A DNA stretch of 64,000 bases from Bradyrhizobium sp. WBOS07 (GCF_024585165.1 NZ_CP029008.1:5103501-5167500); one strand, 5' to 3'. Positions 1 through 8,443 are shown, numbered from the stretch's first letter. Notes: generated by a model not told the origin, from the letters alone. Numbers and translations are program-made.

Positions 1-209
1 TCTGCGACGAGCTGGTCGACGCCGGCAACCGTGTTCGCACCATGGAGCAGGAGCTGACCGAGCTCAGGGATTTCCGCAACGCCGCCGTCGAGCGCGCCCG
101 GCTGACGCAGACCGCCGTGGTCAACGCGCTGAACGCCGCCGCCGAGCGCATCGAGAAGTCGACCCAGGTGCTGAACCGCACCGTCGGGAATGGGATTGCG
201 ATCGGGTGA
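1..209 (+). CDS. zapA: Cell division protein ZapA, C-terminal part
   Basis: Only the last 68 codons are present; the reading frame enters at base 3 and stops with TGA at 207-209. The peptide is a continuous charged helix with heptad-like spacing (CDELVDAGNRVRTMEQEL near its start, AAAERIEK near its end), as expected for the C-terminal coiled coil of ZapA. ZapA binds FtsZ at midcell and stabilises the Z ring. The assignment rests on the coiled coil plus context: a 6S RNA-like sequence and a 5-FCL gene follow, the conserved zapA-ssrS-ygfA order of proteobacteria. The N-terminal globular domain is outside the window, so the family call is inferred. Confidence 0.72.
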   Translation, partial: CDELVDAGNRVRTMEQELTELRDFRNAAVERARLTQTAVVNALNAAAERIEKSTQVLNRTVGNGIAIG

Positions 210-238
210 AGCTCGATAGTAGCCATGCGGCCAGTGCG

Positions 239-352
239 CTCCCTCCCCCGCTTGCGGGGGAGGGTTGGGGAGAGGGTGTCTCCGCTGGGCGAGAACCCCC
301 GAGAGGTGAGAGCCCTCTCCCCAACCCTCTCCCGCAGGCAGGAGAGGGAGTT
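239..352. repeat. Dispersed palindromic repeat between zapA and 6S RNA
   Basis: Two inverted-repeat units back to back. CCCTCCCCCGC and its complement form a tight hairpin at the left end. GTTGGGGAGAGGG (264-276) is the exact reverse complement of CCCTCTCCCCAAC (313-325). The same GGGAGAGG-rich theme returns at 14240-14383, 24228-24350, 38812-38870 and 49810-49856. It is a non-coding dispersed repeat; its function is unknown. Confidence 0.75.
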
Positions 353-439
353 CACCTCCGTCGTGGCTCGCCGCCCGCTCCACTACACCGAAGCCCGACA
401 CTTTCGCCGCACTGGCGATTCGTCAGTATCGTTGTTACA

Positions 440-612
440 TTGCCCCGGCGAGGCTGCGACGTGCGTCAGGAGCCATATATCCCCGGGGCCTTATCGATCC
501 TTTAGGGAACTGTCCCTGGCCGGGCCCGTGGGCCCGGACATATGGTGCCCACCTACTTTCGTAGGGAACTCCGGGATCGAGTGCTTCAACGGCGTACGCG
601 GCTTCGCACTTT
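440..612 (+). ncRNA. ssrS: 6S RNA
   Basis: 6S RNA mimics an open promoter and sequesters the housekeeping RNA polymerase holoenzyme. The position between zapA and the 5-formyltetrahydrofolate cyclo-ligase gene is its classical locus. The sequence supports it: an 11-bp closing stem is formed by 448-458 (GCGAGGCTGCG) and 597-607 (CGCGGCTTCGC) with only two G-U pairs, and the interior holds further complementary GC-rich blocks (CCCCGGGG near 482, GGCCGGGCCC...GGGCCCGG near 518-538) separated by unpaired stretches, giving a rod with a central bubble. The exact ends are not visible; a span of about 160-170 nt fits the usual length. No open reading frame here looks real. Confidence 0.75.
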
Positions 613-666
613 CGTTTGCTTGCAGTGCGTTCTTGTCGGGTGGGGTCTACGACGAACCGGCAGTGT

Positions 667-771
667 CATGCCCCGGCTTGACCGGGGCATCCAGTACGCC
701 GCGGCGTCGATGTTAGATCACTTGCGTCTCTGGAATACTGGATCGTCCGCCTTCGCGGACGATGACGGCAG
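667..771. repeat. REP/BIME-like double palindrome
   Basis: Composite repeat: GTCATGCCCCGG...CCGGGGCAT hairpin on the left, ATCGTCCGC-CTTC-GCGGACGAT hairpin on the right, and between them CCAGTA and TACTGG arms. A related unit (GTCATGCCCGGGC...GGGCCATGAC) occurs at 10173-10257. It lies between 6S RNA and the 5-FCL start and is not coding. Confidence 0.75.
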
Positions 772-798
772 CTAGCTTTGCCTTCGGAGAAAACGCGC

Positions 799-1395
799 AT
801 GCCCAACACCAAAGCCGAGCTCCGCGCCAAAGCCCTGGCGGCGCGCGACGCGCTGAGCGAGAAGAAGCGCAGCGCCGCCGCCGCAAAGCTCGCCAAGCGC
901 GGGCTGCCGTTCGAGCTGCTGCCCGGCAGCATCGTCTCGGGCTATTCGCCGATCCGCAGCGAGATCGATCCGATGCCGCTGATGAAGGCGCTTGCGGAGC
1001 AGGGCGTAAAGCTGGCGCTGCCTTGCGTCACCGCACGCGGCCAGGCGCTGATCTTCCGCATTTTCCATCCGAACGATCGTCTGATGCTCGGCCCGCTCGG
1101 CATTCCCGAGCCGTCGCCGGCGGCCGCCGAAGTCATTCCGGACGTCATGCTGACGCCGCTGGCGGCGTTCGATCGTCTCGGCCATCGCATCGGCTACGGT
1201 GCCGGGCATTACGATTTCACCTTCGCGCATTTGCGCAAAGCCAAACAGATCGTCGCCATCGGGCTTGCTTTCGCAGCGCAGGAGATCAAGGCGGTTCCGG
1301 CACTATCGCACGACGTGGCGCTGGATTATGTGCTAACGGAATCGGACGTGTTCGATTTCCGGAGTTCTGAAGTTGCGCATTCTGTTCGTGGGTGA
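799..1395 (+). CDS. 5-formyltetrahydrofolate cyclo-ligase
   Basis: Converts 5-formyl-THF to 5,10-methenyl-THF using ATP, feeding the one-carbon pool in the cytoplasm. The 198-residue protein begins MPNTKAELRAKALAARDAL and has the family pattern: basic N-terminal helix, SGYSPIRSEIDPMPL, then LTPLAAFDRLGHRIGYGAGHYD, which is the conserved nucleotide/folate-binding signature (DxxGxRIGYGxGxYD). ATG at 799 is chosen because GGAGA lies 8 nt upstream; an in-frame TTG at 778 would add seven residues inside the preceding repeat. The gene follows 6S RNA, as ygfA does in enterobacteria, and its last 23 nt overlap the next gene, so translation is probably coupled. Confidence 0.93.
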   Translation: MPNTKAELRAKALAARDALSEKKRSAAAAKLAKRGLPFELLPGSIVSGYSPIRSEIDPMPLMKALAEQGVKLALPCVTARGQALIFRIFHPNDRLMLGPLGIPEPSPAAAEVIPDVMLTPLAAFDRLGHRIGYGAGHYDFTFAHLRKAKQIVAIGLAFAAQEIKAVPALSHDVALDYVLTESDVFDFRSSEVAHSVRG

Positions 1396-2197
1396 TGTGG
1401 TCGGCCGCAGCGGGCGCGAGGCCGTCGCCGAATATCTGCCCGGCATGGTCAAGGACTGGTCGCTCGATCTCGTCGTCGTCAACGGCGAGAATTCCGCCGG
1501 CGGCTTCGGCATCACGGAAGCGATCTACCAGGAGTTTCTCGAGGCCGGCGCCGACGCGGTGACGCTCGGCAACCATTCCTGGGACCAGCGCGAGGCGCTG
1601 GTGTTCATCGAGCGCGCCGACCGCCTGGTGCGCCCGGCGAACTATCCGCGCGGCACGCCGGGCCGCGGCGCCGCGCTGGTCGAGACCAAGAACGGCAAGC
1701 ACGCGCTCGTCGTCAACGCGCTCGGCCGCGTCTTCATGACTCCGTTCGACGATCCCTTCGCCGCGCTGGAGCGCGAACTCGGCGCCTGCCCGCTCGGCGT
1801 TGCCGCCGACGCCATCGTCGTCGATTTCCATTGCGAGGCCTCGAGCGAGAAGCAGGGCATCGGCTTCTTCTGCGACGGCCGCGCCAGCCTCGTCGTCGGC
1901 ACCCACACCCACGTGCCGACCGCCGACCACCAGATCCTGTCCGGCGGCACCGCCTACATGACCGATGCCGGCATGACCGGCGACTACGATTCCATCATCG
2001 GCATGCAGAAGGAAGAGCCGCTGCGCCGGTTCACCTCGGGAATCCCGTCCGGCCGCTTCGAGCCGGCGGCGGGCGCGGCCACGCTGAGCGGCGTCGCGGT
2101 GGAGACGGACGACGCGACGGGGCTCGCGCTGAAGATTGCACCGGTGCGCATGGGTGGCCGGCTGGAGCCGGCGACGCCGAAGTTCTGGTTGAGTTGA
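1373..2197 (+). CDS. YmdB-type metallophosphoesterase (2',3'-cyclic-nucleotide 2'-phosphodiesterase family)
   Basis: A 274-residue calcineurin-like phosphoesterase of the YmdB/TIGR00282 family, whose members hydrolyse cyclic mono-nucleotides and influence RNA turnover and cAMP levels. Metal-binding motifs are all visible: FVGDVVGRSGR at the N terminus, NGENSAGG near residue 40, LGNHSWD near residue 65, DFHCEASSEK near residue 150 and GTHTHVPTAD near residue 178. The start is TTG at 1373, inside the end of the cyclo-ligase gene, with GGAG about 9 nt upstream; the protein would lose its first metal ligand if started later. It is translationally coupled to the folate gene. Cellular substrate is not deducible. 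Confidence 0.9.
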   Translation: MRILFVGDVVGRSGREAVAEYLPGMVKDWSLDLVVVNGENSAGGFGITEAIYQEFLEAGADAVTLGNHSWDQREALVFIERADRLVRPANYPRGTPGRGAALVETKNGKHALVVNALGRVFMTPFDDPFAALERELGACPLGVAADAIVVDFHCEASSEKQGIGFFCDGRASLVVGTHTHVPTADHQILSGGTAYMTDAGMTGDYDSIIGMQKEEPLRRFTSGIPSGRFEPAAGAATLSGVAVETDDATGLALKIAPVRMGGRLEPATPKFWLS

Positions 2198-2476
2198 AGC
2201 AGCGCGGCGCGACAGGCATCGGTGGCACGCTGCGCAAGTAACCAGCGATGGAGTAAATGTCCCCCGGCGAACTGGCCAAAGCGATTATCGATTGCCGCCT
2301 GGCCTGAGAACTCGTCGCGCCGGTCGCCTAGACGATCCAATTCTTTGGATGGGGCCGTTTCGGGTCGACATCGCGGTGCGAGTCGACTAACGCAAGCTTC
2401 GTGCCTTCACGTGATATTAGGAACTTTACAGGAAGCTCGGCGGTTCGCTATGATCGCCTTGCAAGGGGAGAAGCTC
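2198..2476. other. Intergenic stretch with left copy of a 12-bp direct repeat
   Basis: No convincing gene. The sequence is less GC-rich than its surroundings and contains several stops in all frames. ATCGGTGGCACG at 2218-2229 is repeated exactly at 3338-3349, on the other side of the Fic module. A short open stretch starting at ATG 2256 runs only about 17 codons and is not called. Confidence 0.6.
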
Positions 2477-2650
2477 ATGACCAATGATCTCAAGGAACTG
2501 ATTGAGCGGGCTCGCCAAATCGAAATGTCGCCAGCCGAGCTGGGTGAGCAGCGCCGCAGCTTCGCTTATGGTAACACCCAGATCGAGAACGAGCTGATCA
2601 CCCGCGAGATGATCGCTAGCCTCGACAAAAAACTGCATCAAGGCGAGTAG
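2477..2650 (+). CDS. Small antitoxin-like protein of the Fic module
   Basis: 57 residues, no membrane segment, mostly helical and charged. Residues 28-45 read SFAYGNTQIENELITREM. The N33-T-Q-I-E37-N38 part resembles the inhibitory helix of Fic systems, (S/T)xxxE(G/N), with Asn at the first position, and the following LITREM resembles the LTLEE stretch after that helix in single-chain Fic proteins. E37 would be the inhibitory glutamate. GGGGAG lies about 8 nt before the ATG. It ends 7 nt before the Fic gene, so the two are surely one transcript. Known: in class I Fic systems a separate small protein inhibits the AMP transferase. Inferred: this is that inhibitor; the motif match is imperfect. 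Confidence 0.6.
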   Translation: MTNDLKELIERARQIEMSPAELGEQRRSFAYGNTQIENELITREMIASLDKKLHQGE

Positions 2651-2657
2651 CCGCGCC

Positions 2658-3338
2658 GTGACCGATGATCGGCACAGTGTTGCCGAAACCGCTGCAATTC
2701 TTAATGACCCAAACGAGATCGCACTGCGCGAAGCCGAAAACGGCATTCGTCAATTCGATCTCGCTGTTGAGATGATTCGATCTTTTGTCAAGGACAAAGA
2801 GCGGCCGTTTCGGCTGCGCGCAAACCTGATACTGCAGCTGCATCAAGCCGCACTCGACGGCATTCATCCGCTCGCCGGAACATGGCGTAATACCAAGGTC
2901 TCAATCGGGAAAAGCAAACACGTCCCGCCGGAGGCCGCTTTCGTCTCAGACGAGATCCAGGATATGTGCGAGTACGTGAACAGCAACTGGGAAAGGAACG
3001 CCGATCATCTCGGTGCCTATGTGCTTTGGAAGCTGAATTGGATTCATCCATTCGCGGATGGCAATGGTCGCACTGCGCGTACAGTGTCCTATGTCGTGAT
3101 GAGCGCCAAGCTCGATAGCCTTTTGCCAGGTGCGCCAACTATTCCGGAGCAGATTTCCGCGAACAAAGCGCCTTACTATGCAGCGCTTGAAAAAGCTGAT
3201 GAGCATTACAAAGAGGGCAAGATCGACGTCAGCGAGCTGGAAGACATGCTCAACGCGATGCTGGCCAAGCAGCTGCTGAGCGCCGCGAAGCAGGCCAGCG
3301 GCGAAGTCGCGCTCCCGGAGACGCGCAACTATCACTGA
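2658..3338 (+). CDS. Fic/DOC family protein (putative AMP transferase toxin)
   Basis: Fic enzymes usually transfer AMP from ATP to a hydroxyl of a target protein. The 226-residue protein carries the complete catalytic motif HPFADGNGRTAR at residues 130-141, including the catalytic His130 and the phosphate-binding GNGR loop. The segment GTWRNTKVSIG (about residues 74-84) looks like the flap that docks targets. It has no N-terminal inhibitory helix of its own; a candidate helix is encoded by the small upstream gene. The start is GTG at 2658, 7 nt after the preceding stop. A lower GC content and the flanking direct repeat suggest horizontal acquisition. The target is unknown. Confidence 0.88.
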   Translation: MTDDRHSVAETAAILNDPNEIALREAENGIRQFDLAVEMIRSFVKDKERPFRLRANLILQLHQAALDGIHPLAGTWRNTKVSIGKSKHVPPEAAFVSDEIQDMCEYVNSNWERNADHLGAYVLWKLNWIHPFADGNGRTARTVSYVVMSAKLDSLLPGAPTIPEQISANKAPYYAALEKADEHYKEGKIDVSELEDMLNAMLAKQLLSAAKQASGEVALPETRNYH

Positions 3339-3722
3339 TCGGTGGCACGGCGACAAGCCGCGACATTTTGGGGCAGCAACTACGGCAGTACTAGCTACGA
3401 TCTTCTTCGCTTACCACGCGATGACGCCACCGTTTGTCCCCTTTGCTTTGCGACACCCTTGACCGTCTACTTCGAACTCTTCGCCCGCGAACCGCGCCGT
3501 GGAGTAATTCGCCAGCGCCGTGATCTCGATCTCGTTATACGCGTGCTGAAGGCCGACATGGAGAATGTGCGGTCCGGCGTGCGGGACTTGGCGCCTGACA
3601 GCACGACCTACGCGACGTTGGGAGCAGGACAACTTTTTGAGCGAAGTGGATGCAGAAGCGGAGATATTTGGAACGGTTCTTCGCCGCGATTTAGGCCATT
3701 GCCTTGTGCGTGGTACCCTGTC
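3339..3722. other. Gene-poor stretch after the Fic module
   Basis: 384 bp without a recognisable gene. The right copy of the direct repeat (3338-3349) starts on the last base of the fic stop codon. Open frames on both strands cross this region but show no familiar motif, no Shine-Dalgarno sequence and run into the opposite-strand PLP-enzyme gene. It could be a decayed gene fragment. Confidence 0.5.
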
Positions 3723-4859
3723 TCAGGTGACCGCGCCACGCGCCGCGACGGGCCAAAGTGCCTCCACGCGGGCATCCGGCGTGTTGAAGCCGCGCACGCC
3801 GACATACCAGTCGTAGAGATTGACGGTCGGATCGCAATGGCCGGGGATCAGCGTCACCTTGTCGCCGACCGAAGGCCGTGACGACGCGCCGTCGAAATCG
3901 AGCAGGCCGTGCTCGTCGGAGGGCCGGTGATAGCGCAAATCGGGCCGGCCGAGCACGACCGGAAATCCGCTGTCGTTCGACAGCGCCTTGTGGCCGGCAT
4001 CGATGACCGCGCGCTCGCCGGCGCCGGTGCTCATCACGGTCGCGATCACGAACAGCGCATGCTCGAACGGATTGGCGTTGCGCGCTCCGTCGGCGAAGTT
4101 CTTGGCGTAGTCGGCGTCCATGAAGATATAGGAGCCGGCCTGCAATTCGTTCCAGATGCCGCTCGCGCCTTCGAGCTCGAAGGTGCCGGTGCCCGCGCCG
4201 CCAATCGTCCGGCATTCAAAGCCGGCCTCCTTGAGGACGCGCAGCGTCTCCACGGTCGCGTTCGCGGCGCCGGCGATGGCCGCGCGCCGTTCCTCCGGCG
4301 TGCGCAAATGCTGGGCCGAGCCGTGATAGGCCTGCAAGCCGCCGAACGACAGGAAGCGTGACCCCGCGACCTGCCGCGCCAAGGTGGCCGCCGCCGGCCC
4401 CGGCCTGACGCCGCAGCGACCCGCGCCGACGTCGATCTCGACCAGGACTTCGATGTGCGAGCCGGCCCGCTCCGCGGCCTGCGCCAGTTGCTCGACCCCC
4501 AGGGCATCGTCGACGCACACGCTGATGCGCGCATGGCGCGCCAGCGCGGCGAGCCGTTCCAGCTTCCGCAGGCCCACCACCTCGTTGCTGACCAGCACGT
4601 CGCTGACCCCGCCCGCCACCAGGATCTCGGCCTCGGCGACCTTCTGGCAGCATAGGCCGATTGCGCCGCGCGCGATCTGCTTGGCCGCAATGATCGGCGA
4701 TTTGTGGGTCTTCGCGTGCGGACGCAGGCGAACGCCGAGCTTGCTCACAGCCGCCGCCATCGTATCGAGATTGCGCTCGAAGGCGTCGAGGTCGATGATC
4801 AGCGCCGGTGTATCGATCTCGGCGAACGGCACGCCGATTTGGGCGGGTGGACAGGACAT
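3723..4859 (-). CDS. DSD1-family PLP-dependent enzyme (D-threonine aldolase / 3-hydroxy-D-aspartate aldolase-like)
   Basis: 378 residues with an alanine-racemase-type TIM barrel followed by a beta domain. RPHAKTHKS near residue 48 contains the lysine expected to hold PLP, and GHCDPTVNLYDWYV near the C terminus provides the His/Asp pair that binds the divalent metal in D-threonine aldolases and D-hydroxyaspartate enzymes. Family members cleave or dehydrate D-3-hydroxyamino acids (D-threonine to glycine and acetaldehyde; 3-hydroxy-D-aspartate to glycine and glyoxylate). It stands alone on the minus strand, convergent with the Fic module, so context does not fix the substrate. The start is ATG at 4859. 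Confidence 0.85.
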   Translation of the reverse strand: MSCPPAQIGVPFAEIDTPALIIDLDAFERNLDTMAAAVSKLGVRLRPHAKTHKSPIIAAKQIARGAIGLCCQKVAEAEILVAGGVSDVLVSNEVVGLRKLERLAALARHARISVCVDDALGVEQLAQAAERAGSHIEVLVEIDVGAGRCGVRPGPAAATLARQVAGSRFLSFGGLQAYHGSAQHLRTPEERRAAIAGAANATVETLRVLKEAGFECRTIGGAGTGTFELEGASGIWNELQAGSYIFMDADYAKNFADGARNANPFEHALFVIATVMSTGAGERAVIDAGHKALSNDSGFPVVLGRPDLRYHRPSDEHGLLDFDGASSRPSVGDKVTLIPGHCDPTVNLYDWYVGVRGFNTPDARVEALWPVAARGAVT

Positions 4860-5162
4860 CGAAAACCAGCTTGTTGTGTTCGGGGGCGTGCCTCTAATGC
4901 GCGGCGGCCTTTCTATGGCAACGACGACACGGGCACCAGTGTTGGCGGCTCAAAGCTCCAAAGCCGGGAAGACGGCAACGCCTCTCACAGTTCGGAATAT
5001 TAGCAGTCTACCCCCGTTTTGCCCGACAAGCCAAATCGCCTCGCCGACGTCCCATCGCAAAGCCGTTCTGCCCCATTGCAAGCCGTTGATTTCATTGACC
5101 CCGTCTACTGTGCATGGGGTTGTTTTCGCGCTTTTTAGCAGGAGCTGCCCCGCGGGCCGCCG
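4860..5162. other. Intergenic region, no feature seen
   Basis: About 300 bp between two minus-strand genes. It must hold the promoter of the PLP-enzyme gene, but no promoter, operator or good terminator hairpin could be picked out by eye. No coding potential was found. Confidence 0.5.
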
Positions 5163-6587
5163 TCAGCCCTGCCGGAATCCCATCCGGAAGGCGCCCCAGT
5201 GCTTGCCGCGGATCATGATCGGCGAGGACAGGTCCTTCATCAGCACGAACTGTCCGCCGCCCATGTCGCGGCGGTAGGTCTGGAGCAGGAACGGCTTGGT
5301 GCTGCCTGCGACCTTCTTCACCGTGCGGTCGCTGAACAGGCGTCGATTGCGGCAATTGGCGTTGTTCCAGACGGGGTCCTTGCCCTGCGGCAGGCGGTAG
5401 TTCGGATTGTGGGTCGGCAGGTAGCCGCTCCGCGCCCAGGCCACGCAATAGACGATGCGCGGATCCGATTTCTGGATCGGGTCCTGGATCGCCGGCAGCA
5501 CGCGGTCGGTGAACTCGACGTAGTTGGTGAGATACTGCTTCGGATCGGTGCCGGGAATTTCCCGATAGGTCTCGTCGAGCAGCTGGTCGAGCGTGATGTC
5601 GCCGCGATCGATCGCGGCTTCGAACTCGGCCGAGATCCGCTTCGCGGTGTCGACCACGATCCGGATCAGCGGCGTGTCCGACGTTTCCACGCCGCTGTCG
5701 GCGATCAGCGCGATCAGGCCTTCGGATGTGTCGAGCAGCTTGGCCACCCGCTCGTCGGCGTTCTTGAGGTCGTGCGAGGACAGGTCGACGCCCTTGGCGA
5801 GCTCGCTGAGCTCGCTGATGACGGTGTCGCAATGTCCGAGATTGGAGGTCGCCGCGCGCGTGACGCTGCCGATCTCCGCTTCCACGGATGCGAAACCCTG
5901 CTGCACGCGCGAGATGATGCCGGAGATCGCTTGCGCGCCTTCGCCCGCCGTCTTGGCGCGCTGGGAGGCATCGCTGCTCTCGCCGATCAGGCCTTCGATC
6001 TGGCCGTCGAGATCGCGCACCGTGTCGGAAATCTCGTGCGTGGCCTGGCGGGTGGCTTCGGCGAGGTTCTTCACTTCGCTTGCGACCACCGCGAAGCCGC
6101 GGCCGGCATTGCCGGCGCGGGCGGCCTCGATGGTCGCGTTCAGCGCCAGCAGATTGGTCTGCTTGGCGATCGCCTCGATCGAGCCGGACACTTTCGCCAC
6201 CTGCGCCAGCGCCGAGCCGACCGCGCTGAGGCGCGCCTCGATCCGCTCCACCGCGGCGACGAGCTCGGAGATGTGGCTGACCGCGGTGTCGACGGCGCTG
6301 CGCGACTGCGCGATCTCGCCGACCGCAGCCGACGTCGTGGTTTGCACCGCCTGCGATGCATTGGCGATGTCGTGGTTGGCCGAGACCATCGTCTCGGCCG
6401 TCTTCTGCAGATGATGGAACCGTTCCGACTGGTTGGCGACGCGGTTTGCGACTTCCTGAACGTTGCCGGCAATATCAGCGAGTTCCACGCCGAGGCCGCC
6501 GATGCGGTCGGCGAGCTGATCGATCAGCCGTTCGGCGAGCGTGCGGTTGGATGCGGTGTCCATGACGGCAAGTTGTGCGGCAGACAT
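5163..6587 (-). CDS. Cytoplasmic methyl-accepting chemotaxis protein with C-terminal sensor-like domain
   Basis: 474 residues, no transmembrane segment. The N-terminal two thirds are a coiled-coil signalling domain whose hairpin tip reads [18 protein letters not shown] (about residues 142-159), the CheW/CheA-contacting region. The last 150 residues form a globular domain with [27 protein letters not shown] and [10 protein letters not shown]. The neighbouring MCP (6695-8443) ends with a clearly homologous domain, which suggests a shared ligand type. ATG at 6587 (MSAAQLAV) is preferred over an in-frame TTG at 6605; a GGAGGA lies about 10 nt upstream of the ATG. The two receptors are 107 nt apart on the same strand and are likely co-transcribed. 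No attractant can be named. Confidence 0.88.
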   Translation of the reverse strand: MSAAQLAVMDTASNRTLAERLIDQLADRIGGLGVELADIAGNVQEVANRVANQSERFHHLQKTAETMVSANHDIANASQAVQTTTSAAVGEIAQSRSAVDTAVSHISELVAAVERIEARLSAVGSALAQVAKVSGSIEAIAKQTNLLALNATIEAARAGNAGRGFAVVASEVKNLAEATRQATHEISDTVRDLDGQIEGLIGESSDASQRAKTAGEGAQAISGIISRVQQGFASVEAEIGSVTRAATSNLGHCDTVISELSELAKGVDLSSHDLKNADERVAKLLDTSEGLIALIADSGVETSDTPLIRIVVDTAKRISAEFEAAIDRGDITLDQLLDETYREIPGTDPKQYLTNYVEFTDRVLPAIQDPIQKSDPRIVYCVAWARSGYLPTHNPNYRLPQGKDPVWNNANCRNRRLFSDRTVKKVAGSTKPFLLQTYRRDMGGGQFVLMKDLSSPIMIRGKHWGAFRMGFRQG

Positions 6588-6694
6588 GTCCTGGGCTTCC
6601 TCCAATCAGGGCCGTTCGCCGGCCCTCCGCGGCATTCCCATTCCAACGGCGACTTAGAGGATGATTCGCCGCCGGCGTCTTGCCTGAGCGCGCA

Positions 6695-8443
6695 CTAGAG
6701 CTTGTAGGCGGTGCGGAATCCGCCCCAGTGCCGGCCTTGCACGCGGATCGGGACGTCGATCTCGCGCATCATCACCGTGTTTCCGTTGCCCATGTCGCGC
6801 GCATAGGTTTGGACCAGGTACGATCGCAGGTTGCGCGCGGCGGCGAGCCCCGCCGGATCGTTGAACATCCGCCGGTTGCGGCTGTTGGCCGTATTCCAGG
6901 CGACATCGCCCGGCCGCTGCGGATGCGAATAGATCTTGTTGTGCACCGGCAGGAAGCCGTTGCGGTCGACCATGGCGCAGAACGCCATGCGCTTGTCTTT
7001 TGCCAGAAAGGCTTCCTGGAACGGCGGCAGGGCGCGGTCGGCCCAATCGAGATATTTCGTGCGGTATTGCTGCGGATTGGTTCCGGCGATCTCGGCATAG
7101 TCGGTGTCGAAGAGGTCGTCGATCTTGACCTCCCCGCGCGCCACCGCCTGCTCGAAGATCTTGGTCAGCGCGTTGCCCGCCTCCATGGCGCGGGTGACGA
7201 ACTCCGTGTTCTCCTCGTGGATCGACCAGAGCTTGTCCTCGATCTTTTCGCGGAGCTCGGCATTGGGGCTGGCGAACTGCGCGCGGGCGCCGGCCTTGGA
7301 CTGCTCGACCACGCGCAGGCGACAGGCGCCGACGTCTTCGAGGGTGCCCTCGATCATCGCTTGCGGTGCGAGCCGGCTGGCGTCCGCGCCGCCGATCAGC
7401 ACGCCGTCCATCGAGATCTCGTACACCGGCATCGCGCCGCGCGCGCTCTCGAAGTTGAGATGGCAGGGCAGCCGCTCGGTCTTGCGGCGATCGTCGTGCT
7501 CGCTCTGGCGCAGCAGCACGGCGCAACGCGACTTCAGCTTCTGTGCGAAGGTGGTGACGGCTTTGCCGGCGCTGGCGACGTTCTCGCCGTGGCTCTCGGC
7601 CGCCTTGGTCGCGGCGTCGATCTCGGCGGCGCTCTCGCCGACCGAGACGATGAACTCCGAGGCGCTCGCGGCATTGCCGGAGACTTCGCTGGTGGTGGCG
7701 TTCTGTTCGGCGACCGCCCCGTTGACGGTCTCGAACACCGGGCGGATCGCCTCGATCGCCTGCGAAATGCGGTGCACGGCATCCGCAGAGCCGGCGGCGT
7801 CGCGCTGCAGCGCGTCGATCTTCTTCGTGATCTCTTCGGTCGCGCCTTGCGTCTGCACCGCCAGCGCCTTGACCTCGGTTGCGACGACCGCAAAGCCCTT
7901 TCCCGCTGCGCCCGCGCGTGCGGCCTCGATGGTCGAATTGAGTGCGAGCAACGTCGTCTGCCGCGCGATCTGCGCGATCAGGTTGACGACGTTGCCGATG
8001 GCGGCGGAGGATTCCCGTAAGCGGTCGACATTGGCGCGGGCTTCCTGCGCCGCGGCACTGGCGGCGTCGGCGAGCTTGCCGGCCTCGCGAACCTGCGCCC
8101 CGATTCCGAGCGCAGACTGGGTGAACTTGTCGGCGGCATGGGCGAAGGTGGAGGCGGTCGATTGCGCGGCGTTGGTCCGGCCGGTCAGGGCGTCGGTGCG
8201 GTCGCGGATGGCGGCAAGCGTCGCCGCGGTCGCCTCGGCGCCGCCGGCCACCGAATTGGCGGCGCGTTCGAGCTGCCGGATCATGGCACCGAGCTCGAGT
8301 TCCAGCAGCTCCAGGATTTCCCGCGCCGAATCAGTCTCGGCCGCGGCAGCGGGCTCGGAATGGGCCGCCGGCTGCGGAGCGGCCGGGGCGGCCGCAGGCG
8401 CAGCCTGGTCCGGTAGACGCTTCCGAAATAGTCCGAACGCCAT
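6695..8443 (-). CDS. Cytoplasmic MCP with internal PilZ-like domain and C-terminal sensor-like domain
   Basis: 582 residues without membrane segments. Order: Ala/Pro-rich leader (1-35), MCP signalling coiled coil with the tip [17 protein letters not shown] near 162-178, a PilZ-like domain near 316-400, then the same type of C-terminal domain as the neighbouring MCP (405-582; YAEIAGTNPQQY, NSRNRRMF, GRHWGGFRTAY). PilZ domains bind cyclic di-GMP through RxxxR and (D/N)xSxxG; here RKTER and EISMDG are present, the second with Glu in place of Asp/Asn. The architecture suggests that c-di-GMP state and a small ligand both feed the chemotaxis array. A GGTTAAC lies 60 nt upstream of the ATG at 8443, a possible CtrA half-site. 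Confidence 0.85.
   Translation of the reverse strand: MAFGLFRKRLPDQAAPAAAPAAPQPAAHSEPAAAAETDSAREILELLELELGAMIRQLERAANSVAGGAEATAATLAAIRDRTDALTGRTNAAQSTASTFAHAADKFTQSALGIGAQVREAGKLADAASAAAQEARANVDRLRESSAAIGNVVNLIAQIARQTTLLALNSTIEAARAGAAGKGFAVVATEVKALAVQTQGATEEITKKIDALQRDAAGSADAVHRISQAIEAIRPVFETVNGAVAEQNATTSEVSGNAASASEFIVSVGESAAEIDAATKAAESHGENVASAGKAVTTFAQKLKSRCAVLLRQSEHDDRRKTERLPCHLNFESARGAMPVYEISMDGVLIGGADASRLAPQAMIEGTLEDVGACRLRVVEQSKAGARAQFASPNAELREKIEDKLWSIHEENTEFVTRAMEAGNALTKIFEQAVARGEVKIDDLFDTDYAEIAGTNPQQYRTKYLDWADRALPPFQEAFLAKDKRMAFCAMVDRNGFLPVHNKIYSHPQRPGDVAWNTANSRNRRMFNDPAGLAAARNLRSYLVQTYARDMGNGNTVMMREIDVPIRVQGRHWGGFRTAYKL

Noticed and set aside
210..505. Short plus-strand frames between zapA and the 6S RNA
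   Set aside because: They translate repeat DNA (Pro/Gly/Arg-rich) and lack an RBS.
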